From: Mesobacillus zeae
Lineage (GTDB): Bacteria; Bacillota; Bacilli; Bacillales; Cytobacillaceae
Length of the DNA stretch: 64,000 bases
Assembly: GCF_003570705.1 (NCBI RefSeq)
Contig: NZ_QWVT01000024.1
Coordinates: 124,001-188,000, forward strand
Direction of reading: 5' to 3'
Of the stretch, positions 18,850 to 27,029 are shown one piece after another. Made by a program: the position numbers and the translations under genes. Position 1 is the stretch's first letter, and each line of letters opens with the position of its first letter. A model generated the notes under the pieces. It did no database searches. It was not told where the DNA came from and saw only the letters and a list, made by a program, of their open reading frames with translations.

Positions 18850-19080
18850 CTAGCGTTATAGGACAACATCGAATCGCTACGCTCTTCGTGTTGTCCAGTT
18901 GTAGCCCCTAGGGACTCAAGTCATAAGCCAATCCGTCAAGAAGGTCAAAGAACGACCTTCCTGCCGTCTCGACTTATGCTTGTCGCTCCTGAGCAAGACG
19001 CTTCCTCATTTAATTTTCCTATATCTCGTGCCGGTGTGCTCCAGTCCATACGTCGCTAGACGGTCGCTTCCGCTTTTCTA
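18850..19080. repeat. Structured intergenic repeat-like element
   Basis: The 520-bp gap between glcK and the LtaS-like gene has no gene but is highly structured. An 8-bp hairpin (18861-18868 with 18889-18896) is followed by a long imperfect hairpin: 18911-18946 pairs with about 18954-18988 around the loop AAAGAAC. Further GC-rich inverted segments run to about 19080. From memory, this GTCAAGAAGGTC / GACCTTC / CGACTTATGC pattern resembles an abundant intergenic palindromic repeat of many Bacillus genomes. Only one copy lies in this window, so repetitiveness cannot be shown here. Confidence 0.5.
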
Positions 19081-19283
19081 AAAAAAAGGCCTAGCCTTGA
19101 AACTTTTTCCGGTTTGAGACGTCTATAACAGTGTGGGATATGAGATTCCCTTAAATTCCAATTTTACCAATAAGTCGTTGATCAAGGTTTGCTTTTTTGT
19201 AAAAAAAGTATTAAGATTATGATTCTCAGGAAGGAAATTTACTTAAAATTCCCATTTCTGTTATTTATAACAGGGAGGTACTT

Positions 19284-21173
19284 ATGATGAATGCATGGAA
19301 GCGGTCCAAAGTTTCCTTTGTTGCCGCTGCAACAATCCTGCTTTGGCTCAAAACGTATATTGTCTATAAAACTAGCTTTGAAATTAAAATTGAAAATTTC
19401 AGGCAGGAATTGATCCTGCTTATTAATCCCTTGAGTTTTTTGATGTTTGTTCTGGGCATCAGCCTGTTCATGAAAGAAAAGCACCAGAAGCGCTTCATAT
19501 TGGGAACAAGCTTTTTAATCTCGGCTATCCTATTTGCTAATGTTGTCTTTTACAGGTTTTTTAACGACTTTTTGACAGTCCCGGTCCTGTTCCAAACAAG
19601 CAACATGAGCGATTTGGGAAGCAGTGTGAATGAACTGGTGAATGTGACAGATCTTTTTTATTTTGCTGACTTCCTTATCCTTGCAGTTCTTATAAAGTGG
19701 AAACCGCATTTTATGGAATATCCTGTATATACAAAGATTGGCCGAAGGGCCTATTTCCTTGTCGCTGTTGCAATTGCCTTTTTTAATCTTGGCCTTGCTG
19801 AAGCGGAACGCCCGCAGTTGTTGACAAGGACATTTGACAGGGAAATGCTTGTGAAGAACATCGGGACATACAACTATCATCTATATGATGTTTTCCTGCA
19901 GTCAAAGTCCTCTGCTCAAAGGGCAATGGCAGATGGGAGCGAGCTTGCTGAAATCGATAACTATGTACGTGCCAACCATAAAGAACCAAGCAGTGATATG
20001 TTTGGCATTGCAAAAAACAAAAATATTATCCTGATTTCCATGGAATCGACACAGAGCTTTGTCATAAACAATACAGTGAATGGCGAGGAAGTCACACCGT
20101 TCCTAAATGATTTTATTAAAGAGAGCTATTACTTTGATAACTTCTACCACCAGACAGGCCAGGGGAAAACATCAGATTCCGAATTCGTTGTTGAAAATTC
20201 CCTTTATCCGTTAAGTAGGGGAGCAGTCTTTTTCACCCATTCCGGAAATAAATTCAATGCTACACCGAAGATTCTAAGTGAAAAAGGGTATTACACCGCA
20301 TCCCTGCATGCTAATAACAAAAGTTTCTGGAATCGCGATATTATGTATAAAACGCTTGGCTACAAACGCTTCTATTCATTGCCGGATTATGAGGTGAATG
20401 AGGAAAACTCCGTTGGCTGGGGCATGAAGGATGTTGATTTCTTCCAGCAGTCCGTCGAACATCTGAAAGAAATGCCGAAACCTTTTTATGCGAAGTTCAT
20501 TACGCTTACAAACCACTTCCCATTTGACCTTGATGAAGAAGATCGTTACATCGAGCCATACACATCAAATGACAAAACAGTGAATAATTATTTCCCTACG
20601 GTCCGCTATACTGATGAGGCCCTTAAGCTTTTCATTCAAAAGCTTAAAGATGAAGGTTTGTATGATGATTCTGTCATCATCCTGTATGGCGACCACTACG
20701 GAATATCGGAGAACCACAACCGGGCCATGTCTGAATACCTCGGAACGGAAGTAACGCCATTTGTTTCTGCACAGCTCCAGCGTGTCCCCCTTATTGTTCA
20801 TATACCAGGACAAAAAGGCGGAACCATATCTACTGTATCGGGACAGATTGACCTGAAGCCTACCATTCTGCATTTGCTTGGAATTGAGACGAAAAACGAT
20901 CTTGAGTTTGGAACGGACCTGTTTGCAAAAGACCGCCCAGATTTTGCCGTCCTGAGGGATGGAAGCTTTATAACGAAGAACCATGTATATACGAGGGAAA
21001 CTTGCTATGACAAGATTACCGGGGAGCCGGATGAGGGGAGTGCCTGCCAGCAGTTTATGGAAAAATCAAAGAACGAGCTGGAGTATTCCGACAAGATTAT
21101 ATATGGCGACCTGCTTAGGTTTTACGGCCGACCAGATGGTACAGGGAAAGAAATTACCGGTAAAACCAACTAA
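19284..21173 (+). CDS. yqgS: LtaS-like lipoteichoic acid synthase/sulfatase-fold enzyme
   Basis: Transfers glycerol-phosphate from phosphatidylglycerol to build or prime lipoteichoic acid outside the membrane. Five N-terminal membrane helices (about residues 8-170) are followed by an extracellular sulfatase-fold domain. Metal and catalytic residues are visible: ISMEST near residue 255, Thr296 in [20 protein letters not shown], and GDHYG near 470. At 629 aa it has the LtaS family length. Start ATG 19284 (or the adjacent 19287) has a GGGAGG site. The locus matches yqgS, one of several LtaS paralogues in bacilli. Confidence 0.92.
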   Translation: MMNAWKRSKVSFVAAATILLWLKTYIVYKTSFEIKIENFRQELILLINPLSFLMFVLGISLFMKEKHQKRFILGTSFLISAILFANVVFYRFFNDFLTVPVLFQTSNMSDLGSSVNELVNVTDLFYFADFLILAVLIKWKPHFMEYPVYTKIGRRAYFLVAVAIAFFNLGLAEAERPQLLTRTFDREMLVKNIGTYNYHLYDVFLQSKSSAQRAMADGSELAEIDNYVRANHKEPSSDMFGIAKNKNIILISMESTQSFVINNTVNGEEVTPFLNDFIKESYYFDNFYHQTGQGKTSDSEFVVENSLYPLSRGAVFFTHSGNKFNATPKILSEKGYYTASLHANNKSFWNRDIMYKTLGYKRFYSLPDYEVNEENSVGWGMKDVDFFQQSVEHLKEMPKPFYAKFITLTNHFPFDLDEEDRYIEPYTSNDKTVNNYFPTVRYTDEALKLFIQKLKDEGLYDDSVIILYGDHYGISENHNRAMSEYLGTEVTPFVSAQLQRVPLIVHIPGQKGGTISTVSGQIDLKPTILHLLGIETKNDLEFGTDLFAKDRPDFAVLRDGSFITKNHVYTRETCYDKITGEPDEGSACQQFMEKSKNELEYSDKIIYGDLLRFYGRPDGTGKEITGKTN

Positions 21174-21210
21174 AAGGCTTGCGCTGTGTGCGCGGGCCTT
21201 TTCTCTTCTT
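21172..21210 (+). terminator. Terminator after yqgS
   Basis: Stem of about 13 bp with one bulge (21172-21184 with 21190-21202), then a pyrimidine-rich tail (TTTTCTCTTCTTTT). Confidence 0.75.
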
Positions 21211-21318
21211 TTCCCTTTATGCTTAAAAGAATCACGGGAATAACTTTTTTATGGTTTTCATGAAACATTTTACTATTTGGAACGTACTTTTATATACGAG
21301 AGAAAAGGTGGTGCAAAG

Positions 21319-22470
21319 GTGGGCAAGAACGGAAAAGTATACATACATACTATTAGGCAGATTCTTATTTTTGCTTTCTTGCTTATTTTTGCAGCAAGTG
21401 TTACCGGATGTGAAAAAGGGGAGCCTGCTGGTTCAGGACATAGAGAAGCGGTGGAAGAAAAGATTGTGAATGACGCAAAAGAGGCATTGACGGCCAAACT
21501 GCCAATAGAGGGCTTTGAAGGAGATTTTAACAAGGCAGCTGGCTGGCTGGATGAAAGCTCTATTTTGTTTTACAGCGATAGTGGCAAAAACACAGGAATT
21601 TATAAATATAATCTCGCATCAGGGAAAAAAAGCCTGCTGTTGACAAGTGACTTTCCGGTAGTGAATGCTATTATCAGCCCATCAGGAAGATATATCCTTA
21701 TCCACTCAGCGCCTTCCACCTATGAGGGAATGCTGACAGTTATAGATCAAGAAGGAAAACAGCACTATCAGGAAAAAGTCAGCTCCTACGAACTTTCCCT
21801 TGAATGGAGTCCTTATAATGAAGAAAAGGTGTTGGTGTCCACTTTTGATGAATCATGGAATTACCAAACTTCAATTCTGAATATTAAAGAGCGAAAAATC
21901 CAGACGGTAAAACTTCCACAGCCTTTTGCATGGTGGCTGAATAAGGATGAAATCCTCTATCTGGATTGGGATAAAGAAAATCCTGCCCTGACAGCTCCTC
22001 TGCTAAAGATGTCTTACTTGGGCAGCGGGCAAAAAGAAATTGCCCCTGCAGTTTATCACGTCGATACCTCAAAAAAATGGGTCCTGTCCATTTCTGATGA
22101 AAAAAGCGAACCTGGAATGGCTGCTTATCATTTATATAACAAAAAAATGAAGAAAGTTTCGGGAATCAATGTGCCCCAATTATCCACTTTTTCAGGCTGG
22201 CTTGTTCCTTCTTACGCTTTTATCGATAACGATGATACCTTCCTGTATTTCTCTCCGGTAGAAAGCGGTGAGGCTGACCTTTATAACAAGGGGTTTATTT
22301 TAAAAGAATACAGCATGAAAACAAAGAAGCAGTCCAATGTTCTTAAGGATGTTCCGAACGAGCCATTATCATGCTCGCCTTCCGGGGACTACTGCCTCTA
22401 TGGGCATAATTTTGAGAAATTAATAAACCTAAGGGAAAAGACGGTAACAACGCTAATGAAGTCACAATAA
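21319..22470 (+). CDS. yqgU: YqgU-like lipoprotein with a beta-propeller-type domain
   Basis: A surface lipoprotein of unknown function. The signal peptide ends in V-T-G-C (Cys about residue 31 of the chosen start). The rest shows repeated beta-rich units with Ser-Pro-Ser-Gly and tryptophan turns (WLDESSILFYSD, ISPSGRYILIHS, WSPYNEEKVLVS), suggesting a WD40/TolB-like propeller. GTG 21319 is preferred because GGTGGT lies about eight bases upstream and the signal peptide then begins correctly. The longer frame from 21277 adds a charged leader. The product is 383 aa. Confidence 0.7.
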   Translation: MGKNGKVYIHTIRQILIFAFLLIFAASVTGCEKGEPAGSGHREAVEEKIVNDAKEALTAKLPIEGFEGDFNKAAGWLDESSILFYSDSGKNTGIYKYNLASGKKSLLLTSDFPVVNAIISPSGRYILIHSAPSTYEGMLTVIDQEGKQHYQEKVSSYELSLEWSPYNEEKVLVSTFDESWNYQTSILNIKERKIQTVKLPQPFAWWLNKDEILYLDWDKENPALTAPLLKMSYLGSGQKEIAPAVYHVDTSKKWVLSISDEKSEPGMAAYHLYNKKMKKVSGINVPQLSTFSGWLVPSYAFIDNDDTFLYFSPVESGEADLYNKGFILKEYSMKTKKQSNVLKDVPNEPLSCSPSGDYCLYGHNFEKLINLREKTVTTLMKSQ

Positions 22471-22510
22471 CAAAGGGGGCTGCTTCCAAGATGGAAGCAG
22501 CCCCTTTGTA
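22471..22510 (+). terminator. Terminator after yqgU
   Basis: Long hairpin of about 16 bp (22471-22487 with 22492-22507, one bulged G) immediately after the stop codon. The T-run is short, so read-through is possible. Confidence 0.75.
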
Positions 22511-22576
22511 AATTAAATTCCGCGGGATTCCAGCCATGTTGATCAAAGGAATCCAGCACCCCTTTGGGCAGCCTTA

Positions 22577-22750
22577 TTAGTGTGCTGCCGGAAAACCGCT
22601 GTACAAAACAGTCATGACTGTAAACCAGCCAAAGACGGCCAGTGAGCCACCGCCGAATACGATGCCGAGAATATTTTTGTTTTTAAGTGCGGAGAATGTG
22701 CCAACTGCGGCAAGCAGTGTCACTATACCAAAAATAATGACCAAACCCAT
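22577..22750 (-). CDS. yqgW: YqgW-like small membrane protein (DUF2759)
   Basis: A 57-aa protein of two hydrophobic helices, beginning MGLVIIFGIVTLLAAVG and containing GIVFGGGSLAVFGWFTVM. Size, topology and position between yqgU and yqgX match B. subtilis YqgW (DUF2759). The ATG has an AAGGGGG site upstream on the minus strand. Function is unknown. Confidence 0.75.
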   Translation of the reverse strand: MGLVIIFGIVTLLAAVGTFSALKNKNILGIVFGGGSLAVFGWFTVMTVLYSGFPAAH

Positions 22751-22960
22751 GAAATAGCCCCCTTCATTCTTGTGTTAACCAGGCACATTGCCTGTTATGT
22801 AAACGTTATTATACATTCCCTACTATTTTATAGTTTTTTTTTCATTTTGTCGAGATTTATCATGGAAGCTGAAGGAGGAAACTTCACTTAAATCCTTGAG
22901 GTGAATGGTGTAGAATAGAACTGTCTTGAAAAATTAAAATTAAACAGGGGTGAGTTTTAT

Positions 22961-23596
22961 ATGGAATGGAGCCAAATTCCGCTTGGACCACTACAGACAA
23001 ATTGCTACATTTTGTCCAGCAGTGGCAAAGACTGTATTGTAATTGATCCTGGTGAAGAAGGTGGCCGGATCATTGAGTTTCTGGAGGACCAGGGGCTAAA
23101 ACCTATTGCCATCCTGCTTACCCATGCCCATTTTGATCATATTGGAGCTGTGGATGAATTAAGGGACAGGTACGAGATCAAGGTATATGTTCATGAAAAG
23201 GAAGCGATGTGGCTTCTAAATCCAACGTTGAATGGCTCGCAATTTTTTATGATGGGACAACTTGTCAGGGTAAAGCCCGCAGATGTCATCATTGCGGAAG
23301 AAGGGGAAATGTCAATTGGATCCTTTACCTTCAAGGTGCTTGAAACTCCCGGCCATTCGCCAGGAAGTGTTTCCTTCTACTTTCCTCAGGCTAGCTTCGT
23401 AGTTGCTGGAGATGCGTTATTTGCGGGAAGCATTGGAAGAACAGATCTTCCGGGGGGAAACCATGAAGAGCTTTTGAATAGCATTCATGATAAGCTCCTT
23501 GTTCTTCCTGAAGAAACTGTTGTATTGCCTGGGCACGGTTCTGTAACAAGCATCGGGCAGGAAATGGACGCAAACCCATACTTAAACGGTTTCTGA
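22961..23596 (+). CDS. yqgX: Metallo-beta-lactamase-fold hydrolase, glyoxalase II-like
   Basis: A cytoplasmic hydrolase of the glyoxalase II subgroup. The zinc-binding motif HAHFDH lies at residues 55-60, further ligands are in ETPGHSPGS and VAGDALF, and the C-terminal His is in LPGHG. At 211 aa it is short for true glyoxalase II and lacks the long substrate domain, so the substrate may be a bacillithiol or other thioester. It is followed 23 bp later by the methyltransferase gene. Confidence 0.9.
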   Translation: MEWSQIPLGPLQTNCYILSSSGKDCIVIDPGEEGGRIIEFLEDQGLKPIAILLTHAHFDHIGAVDELRDRYEIKVYVHEKEAMWLLNPTLNGSQFFMMGQLVRVKPADVIIAEEGEMSIGSFTFKVLETPGHSPGSVSFYFPQASFVVAGDALFAGSIGRTDLPGGNHEELLNSIHDKLLVLPEETVVLPGHGSVTSIGQEMDANPYLNGF

Positions 23597-23619
23597 TCAG
23601 AGGAAATGGATAGGTGAAA

Positions 23620-24723
23620 ATGAAAAACTACATGGAAGATCTTATTCAAAATAGCCCGCGGGGGGTAATCAGCTATGCCGACTATATTGGGGCTGCTCTC
23701 TACCATCCTGAATTAGGGTATTACATGCGCGATAATGTAAAGATTGGCACTCACGGGGACTTTATTACATCAAGCAATTTTTCGGATGTTTACGGAAATA
23801 TCCTTGCAAAGTGGTACGCCAACAATTACCGAACATTAGGCCTGTCAGCTGCAGTCTGTGAAATGGGAGGCGGAAACGGAAGGTTTGCAAAAGCCTTTCT
23901 TGATGGCTGGAAAAAGCATTCACAGGAAAAATTAACGTACTTTTTGATTGAAGCAAGCCCTTTTCACCTCCAGCTTCAAAAAGAACAGCTTACAGGCTAT
24001 GAGGAGATCAGATTTGCAGGATCACCAACAGAGCTACAGGATTTTAAGGGCTTATTTTTCTCCAATGAATTGTTTGATGCCCTTCCTGTCCATGTTGTAG
24101 AGAAACAGAGCGGAACAGTCATGGAAGTAATGGTGGGAATGGACAATGGCATGCTGACGGAGCGTTTTGTTCCGCTTGAAAACAGTGAACTGGAAAAATT
24201 TCTGGATCGTGAAGGCTATAACCTCGCTGAAGGGCAGAGGTTAGAGGTGCCTCTTGAGATGAACAAGGTACTTGAATCCATTTCCTGTTTGGTAACAAAA
24301 GGCCTTGTACTAACAGTTGACTATGGATACCGCAAAACGGAATGGATGGAGCCGGCAAGATTTCGGGGAAGCCTGAGAGGATACAGGCAACAAAGGATGG
24401 TCCACGATATTTTGCAGGACCCAGGGAAGATGGATATTACAAGCCATGTTCATTTTGATGCATTGATAAACAGCGGCGAGGAATTGGATCTTCATTTTGT
24501 GACGATGAAGCCTCAGGATAAGTTTTTAATTGAGATTGGCATACTAGATGAATTAGCTGAAAACTATAATCCAGATCCTTTCTCTGGAATTAGCAGGCGA
24601 AACCGGGCAGTAAGAAGCCTTATCATGCCTGGGGGCATCAGTTCTGCATTCCACGTGATTGTCCAGGAAAAAGGACTGGAAATCCCTGTGGGATTTTTGG
24701 ACAGCAAAAAAGCGATGGGATAA
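23620..24723 (+). CDS. SAM-dependent methyltransferase, MidA/NDUFAF7-like
   Basis: A class I methyltransferase (COG1565-type). The SAM site is the glycine-rich EMGGGNGRF near residue 88, followed by acidic residues. Early conserved blocks are GVISYADYIGAALYHPELGYYM and GDFITSSNFSDVYGN, and NELFDALPVHVV is the catalytic-side motif. Eukaryotic relatives methylate an arginine of respiratory complex I; the bacterial substrate is not known. The start is ambiguous between GTG 23614 and ATG 23620; AGGTGA fits the latter. Its last codons form the left arm of a terminator. Confidence 0.85.
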   Translation: MKNYMEDLIQNSPRGVISYADYIGAALYHPELGYYMRDNVKIGTHGDFITSSNFSDVYGNILAKWYANNYRTLGLSAAVCEMGGGNGRFAKAFLDGWKKHSQEKLTYFLIEASPFHLQLQKEQLTGYEEIRFAGSPTELQDFKGLFFSNELFDALPVHVVEKQSGTVMEVMVGMDNGMLTERFVPLENSELEKFLDREGYNLAEGQRLEVPLEMNKVLESISCLVTKGLVLTVDYGYRKTEWMEPARFRGSLRGYRQQRMVHDILQDPGKMDITSHVHFDALINSGEELDLHFVTMKPQDKFLIEIGILDELAENYNPDPFSGISRRNRAVRSLIMPGGISSAFHVIVQEKGLEIPVGFLDSKKAMG

Positions 24724-24741
24724 TCCATCGCTTTTTTGCTG
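24702..24741. terminator. Bidirectional terminator between convergent genes
   Basis: A perfect 17-bp stem (24702-24718 with 24725-24741) with a six-base loop; A6 and T6 runs within the arms serve both directions. It overlaps the last codons and stop of the methyltransferase gene and lies 15 bp past the yqgY stop. Confidence 0.9.
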
Positions 24742-24755
24742 GTGAAGTGATAGGT

Positions 24756-25001
24756 TTAATGTCCTCCAGCACCCGGCACCATCATAAAGGTTGTCCAGTA
24801 AGTAAATCCTGCAAAGAAAACTGTTAAGTATGCGCCAAAGACATAAATATACATGCGTTCGGACAACTTTAAGTAGCCAAGAAGCAAGAAAAACCCCGTC
24901 TGGCCGAAGAAAATCAAGGACGTCGTATACATGTCCCCCAAATAAAACATAACCGCAAAAATTCCTGTCCAGAAGCCTAAAACTCTGTACATCCGATCCA
25001 A
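24756..25001 (-). CDS. yqgY: YqgY family membrane protein (DUF2626)
   Basis: A small four-segment membrane protein whose N-terminal MDRMYRVLGFWTGIFAVMFY and C-terminal TFMMVPG are typical of DUF2626. TTG at 25001 is chosen as the start because AAAGGAGG lies seven bases upstream; the ATG at 25007 is only one base from that site. The product is 81 aa. Function is unknown; the family is confined to bacilli. Confidence 0.85.
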   Translation of the reverse strand: MDRMYRVLGFWTGIFAVMFYLGDMYTTSLIFFGQTGFFLLLGYLKLSERMYIYVFGAYLTVFFAGFTYWTTFMMVPGAGGH

Positions 25002-25081
25002 AGCCATCCCTCCTTTTACCCTTTGAGTCCATCACTTAAATATTATAAAGGAAAGAGGAGGGAAATGTAAACAAGGATTGT

Positions 25082-25783
25082 CTATTGGGCTACCACTGCC
25101 TGATATGAACAGGAGTCACAGCCTTTAATCAAATTCTCTTTTTCTATCAGTTCAATCTCTCCGAAAAGCGATTCGAACATTCCACGTAAAAATTCATGAT
25201 GCATATTGCATACAGATTCCGTATGATCAATGGCCACTTCTTTGAAAGGACAGTTAAAAATTTGGAAGAAAATTTTTGTCTGGTCTTCATTTGTTTCGAA
25301 TTCTGGATAAAAGCCTGCAATCGTAGCAGCGCTTCTTACAATATTCAACTTTTGCTCGAATGAAAGGACATCTGACACATGTGGGTGCAGAGCGATTTCC
25401 TGGTCAATCAGTTCAGCGCCAAGGCGCTTGCCTGTTTGATACAAGGCTTTCTTTCCTTCTTCTCCAAGCGACATCATTGTCACCATTGCTATTTTAGAGA
25501 GAAGCTGATAGTCCCTGAAAGGGAAACTGAGCTGAATGACATCTTCTGATAATCGATACAGCCTGCTTGGCCGACCGCCCTTGCCCGTTTTTTTTGTTTC
25601 GGATACGAGCATATTGACATCTTCCAGCTTTGAAAGGTGTAATCTTGCCACATTTGGATGTATATCAAAATGATCCGCAATTTCCTGTACGGTTACATCC
25701 TTGTGCCTTTTGGTTATATATTGGTAAATGTAGTAACGTGTAGGGTCAGATAAGACACTTGTAATTTTTAATGTTTGTTCCAC
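25082..25783 (-). CDS. Winged-helix transcriptional regulator with a conserved-type cysteine set (SufR/COG2345-like)
   Basis: N-terminal ArsR-type winged helix (about residues 5-80: SDPTRYYIYQYI, then VQEIADHFDIHPNVARLHLSKL and the wing GGRPSRLYRL). The C-terminal domain of about 150 residues carries C178, C192, C222 and C225, within NCPF, SVCNMHHEF and GCDSC. This spacing recalls SufR-type [4Fe-4S] sensors, so cluster or metal sensing is a reasonable hypothesis. GTG 25783 is chosen because GAGG lies eight bases upstream. It is divergent from the yqgZ pseudogene, which it could once have controlled. Confidence 0.7.
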   Translation of the reverse strand: MEQTLKITSVLSDPTRYYIYQYITKRHKDVTVQEIADHFDIHPNVARLHLSKLEDVNMLVSETKKTGKGGRPSRLYRLSEDVIQLSFPFRDYQLLSKIAMVTMMSLGEEGKKALYQTGKRLGAELIDQEIALHPHVSDVLSFEQKLNIVRSAATIAGFYPEFETNEDQTKIFFQIFNCPFKEVAIDHTESVCNMHHEFLRGMFESLFGEIELIEKENLIKGCDSCSYQAVVAQ

Positions 25784-25983
25784 CTTATTCACCTCAGGAG
25801 ACTTTAATTTCCTTTATTATAATACAGCTCCCATACGTTGAATATGGGGTTAACACTGTAAACACTATATGTTTAGAAAATGTTCACAACTAAGTGGCGA
25901 ATTAATGAACAAAATATTGTGCATTCATTATACAAATATTATACAATATCAGTAATTAAAACTATTGAAAAGGTGGGGAACCT

Positions 25984-26324
25984 TTGGGAAAGTTAACTTT
26001 TTTACATATCCCAGTTGTACATCGTGCAGAAAAACGAAGACATGGCTGACCGCCAATCAAATTAAATTTTCAGGGAAACTCCCTCGGCTAAAGAAATACT
26101 GAAACTGCTTATCTTTGACTACTGAAGGATTGGATGAACTGCTGGCCAAGAGAAGTGGAACAAATAAACAGCTTAATCTTGATGTAAATAAACTGTCCCT
26201 TTCGGAAAAGGTCAATTTGCTGATTGATGAACCAAAGCTTCTTCGGAGGCCGATCCTTACAGATGGCAGGAAGCTTGTGATAGGCTATAATCCAGACGCG
26301 CTAAAAGGAATGACAGCAAACTAA
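25984..26324 (+). pseudogene. yqgZ: Disrupted Spx/ArsC-family gene (yqgZ/mgsR-like)
   Basis: Pieces of one thioredoxin-fold protein lie in three frames. TTG 25984 with AAGGTGG upstream gives MGKLTF. A +1 change in a T6 run then leads to FTYPSCTSCRKTKTW (CxxC at 26016-26027). A second shift with apparent loss of about five codons leads to IFRETPSAKEILKLL, and a third leads to TTEGLDELLAKRSG and LLRRPILTDGRKLVIGYNP up to 26324. The order matches an intact YqgZ/MgsR. Three separate lesions point to true decay. The 3' part (26115-26324) is still a clean frame of 69 codons. Confidence 0.8.
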
Positions 26325-26337
26325 ACATAAACATGTA

Positions 26338-26370
26338 AAGGCAGCCATTGACGGCTGCCTTCTTTTTTTT
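26338..26370 (+). terminator. Terminator after the yqgZ pseudogene
   Basis: A 9-bp stem (26338-26346 with 26353-26361) then CTTTTTTTT. It has survived although the coding region is broken. Confidence 0.9.
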
Positions 26371-26375
26371 GCAAA

Positions 26376-26447
26376 CTGGGCTAGCTGGATTCGAACCAGC
26401 GCATGACGGAGTCAAAGTCCGTTGCCTTACCGCTTGGCTATAACCCA
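26376..26447 (-). tRNA. tRNA-Gln (anticodon TTG)
   Basis: Read on the minus strand, the 72-base sequence folds into a complete cloverleaf. The acceptor TGGGTTA pairs with TAGCCCA (one T-G pair), the anticodon stem-loop reads ACTTTGACT with anticodon TTG, and the T-arm is GCTGG-TTCGAAT-CCAGC. The 3' CCA is not encoded. It lies 5 bp beyond the pseudogene terminator. Confidence 0.96.
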
Positions 26448-26630
26448 TTGATATTGCTCTTTTAAGTATGGACTAGGGCCAATGAGTTTATGCATCACTT
26501 TCCGTAATCCGCACACCTTCAAGATCCTTTCGTATATATTGATGATGTATTTGACTGGATGGAATGATGGCTTTGTATGGAGGGTAGCACTCTGGAGAAA
26601 AAACGAGGTGAAAGCTGATGCAAATTTCCC

Positions 26631-26879
26631 CTAACCTGGTGTTGTCCATGGTGGTGAGGAACGAAGAATGTCACTGGCCAGTAAATCGGCAATTGTTGCG
26701 GTTGCACCAGTCAGGCCTGGAAGCGTTCCCACAGCGAACTGAATTTTTTCTCCTTCGGCATTTAAAATATGAGCAAGACCCAGTTCTTCCAGGGCAACTG
26801 AAGCTAGCAACAGGTTGATAGCGTCATCTCTATCGATTGTGATAATCGGGGGAATATTCGGTATGTTTGCTTGTGACAT
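26631..26879 (-). CDS. Short protein resembling the N-terminal domain of Bacillus spore-surface-type proteins, probably truncated
   Basis: 82 aa beginning [19 protein letters not shown], then a helical stretch [20 protein letters not shown] and [14 protein letters not shown]. From memory this is a recurrent Bacillus domain, often longer and found beside collagen-like spore-surface proteins. After IADLLA the frame runs into a Pro/Thr tail and stops, while another frame continues open to 26488, so the 3' part looks frame-shifted. A GAGGA site lies about ten bases before the ATG. The stretch 26448-26630 holds no other gene. Confidence 0.5.
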   Translation of the reverse strand: MSQANIPNIPPIITIDRDDAINLLLASVALEELGLAHILNAEGEKIQFAVGTLPGLTGATATIADLLASDILRSSPPWTTPG

Positions 26880-27029
26880 ACTAATCTATCCTCTAAGTGT
26901 ATTTACGGGATATCGTATGTCGGGCCAGTGATACTTGCATTAGGTCATGCGCTATTTTTTTGTTTTTTTATCGCGTGAAAAATTGTCACGATTCCTTCAC
27001 AAATATCGTAGGGGAATGGAAGGGGAGCA

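Noticed and set aside
24553-25035. 160-codon minus-strand ORF
   Set aside because: Runs through the bidirectional terminator and overlaps yqgY in another frame; not protein-like.
26999-27029. ComK box (AAAA-N5-TTTT pair) upstream of comGA
   Set aside because: The A/T runs here are in the order T-then-A and no pair with correct spacing could be found.
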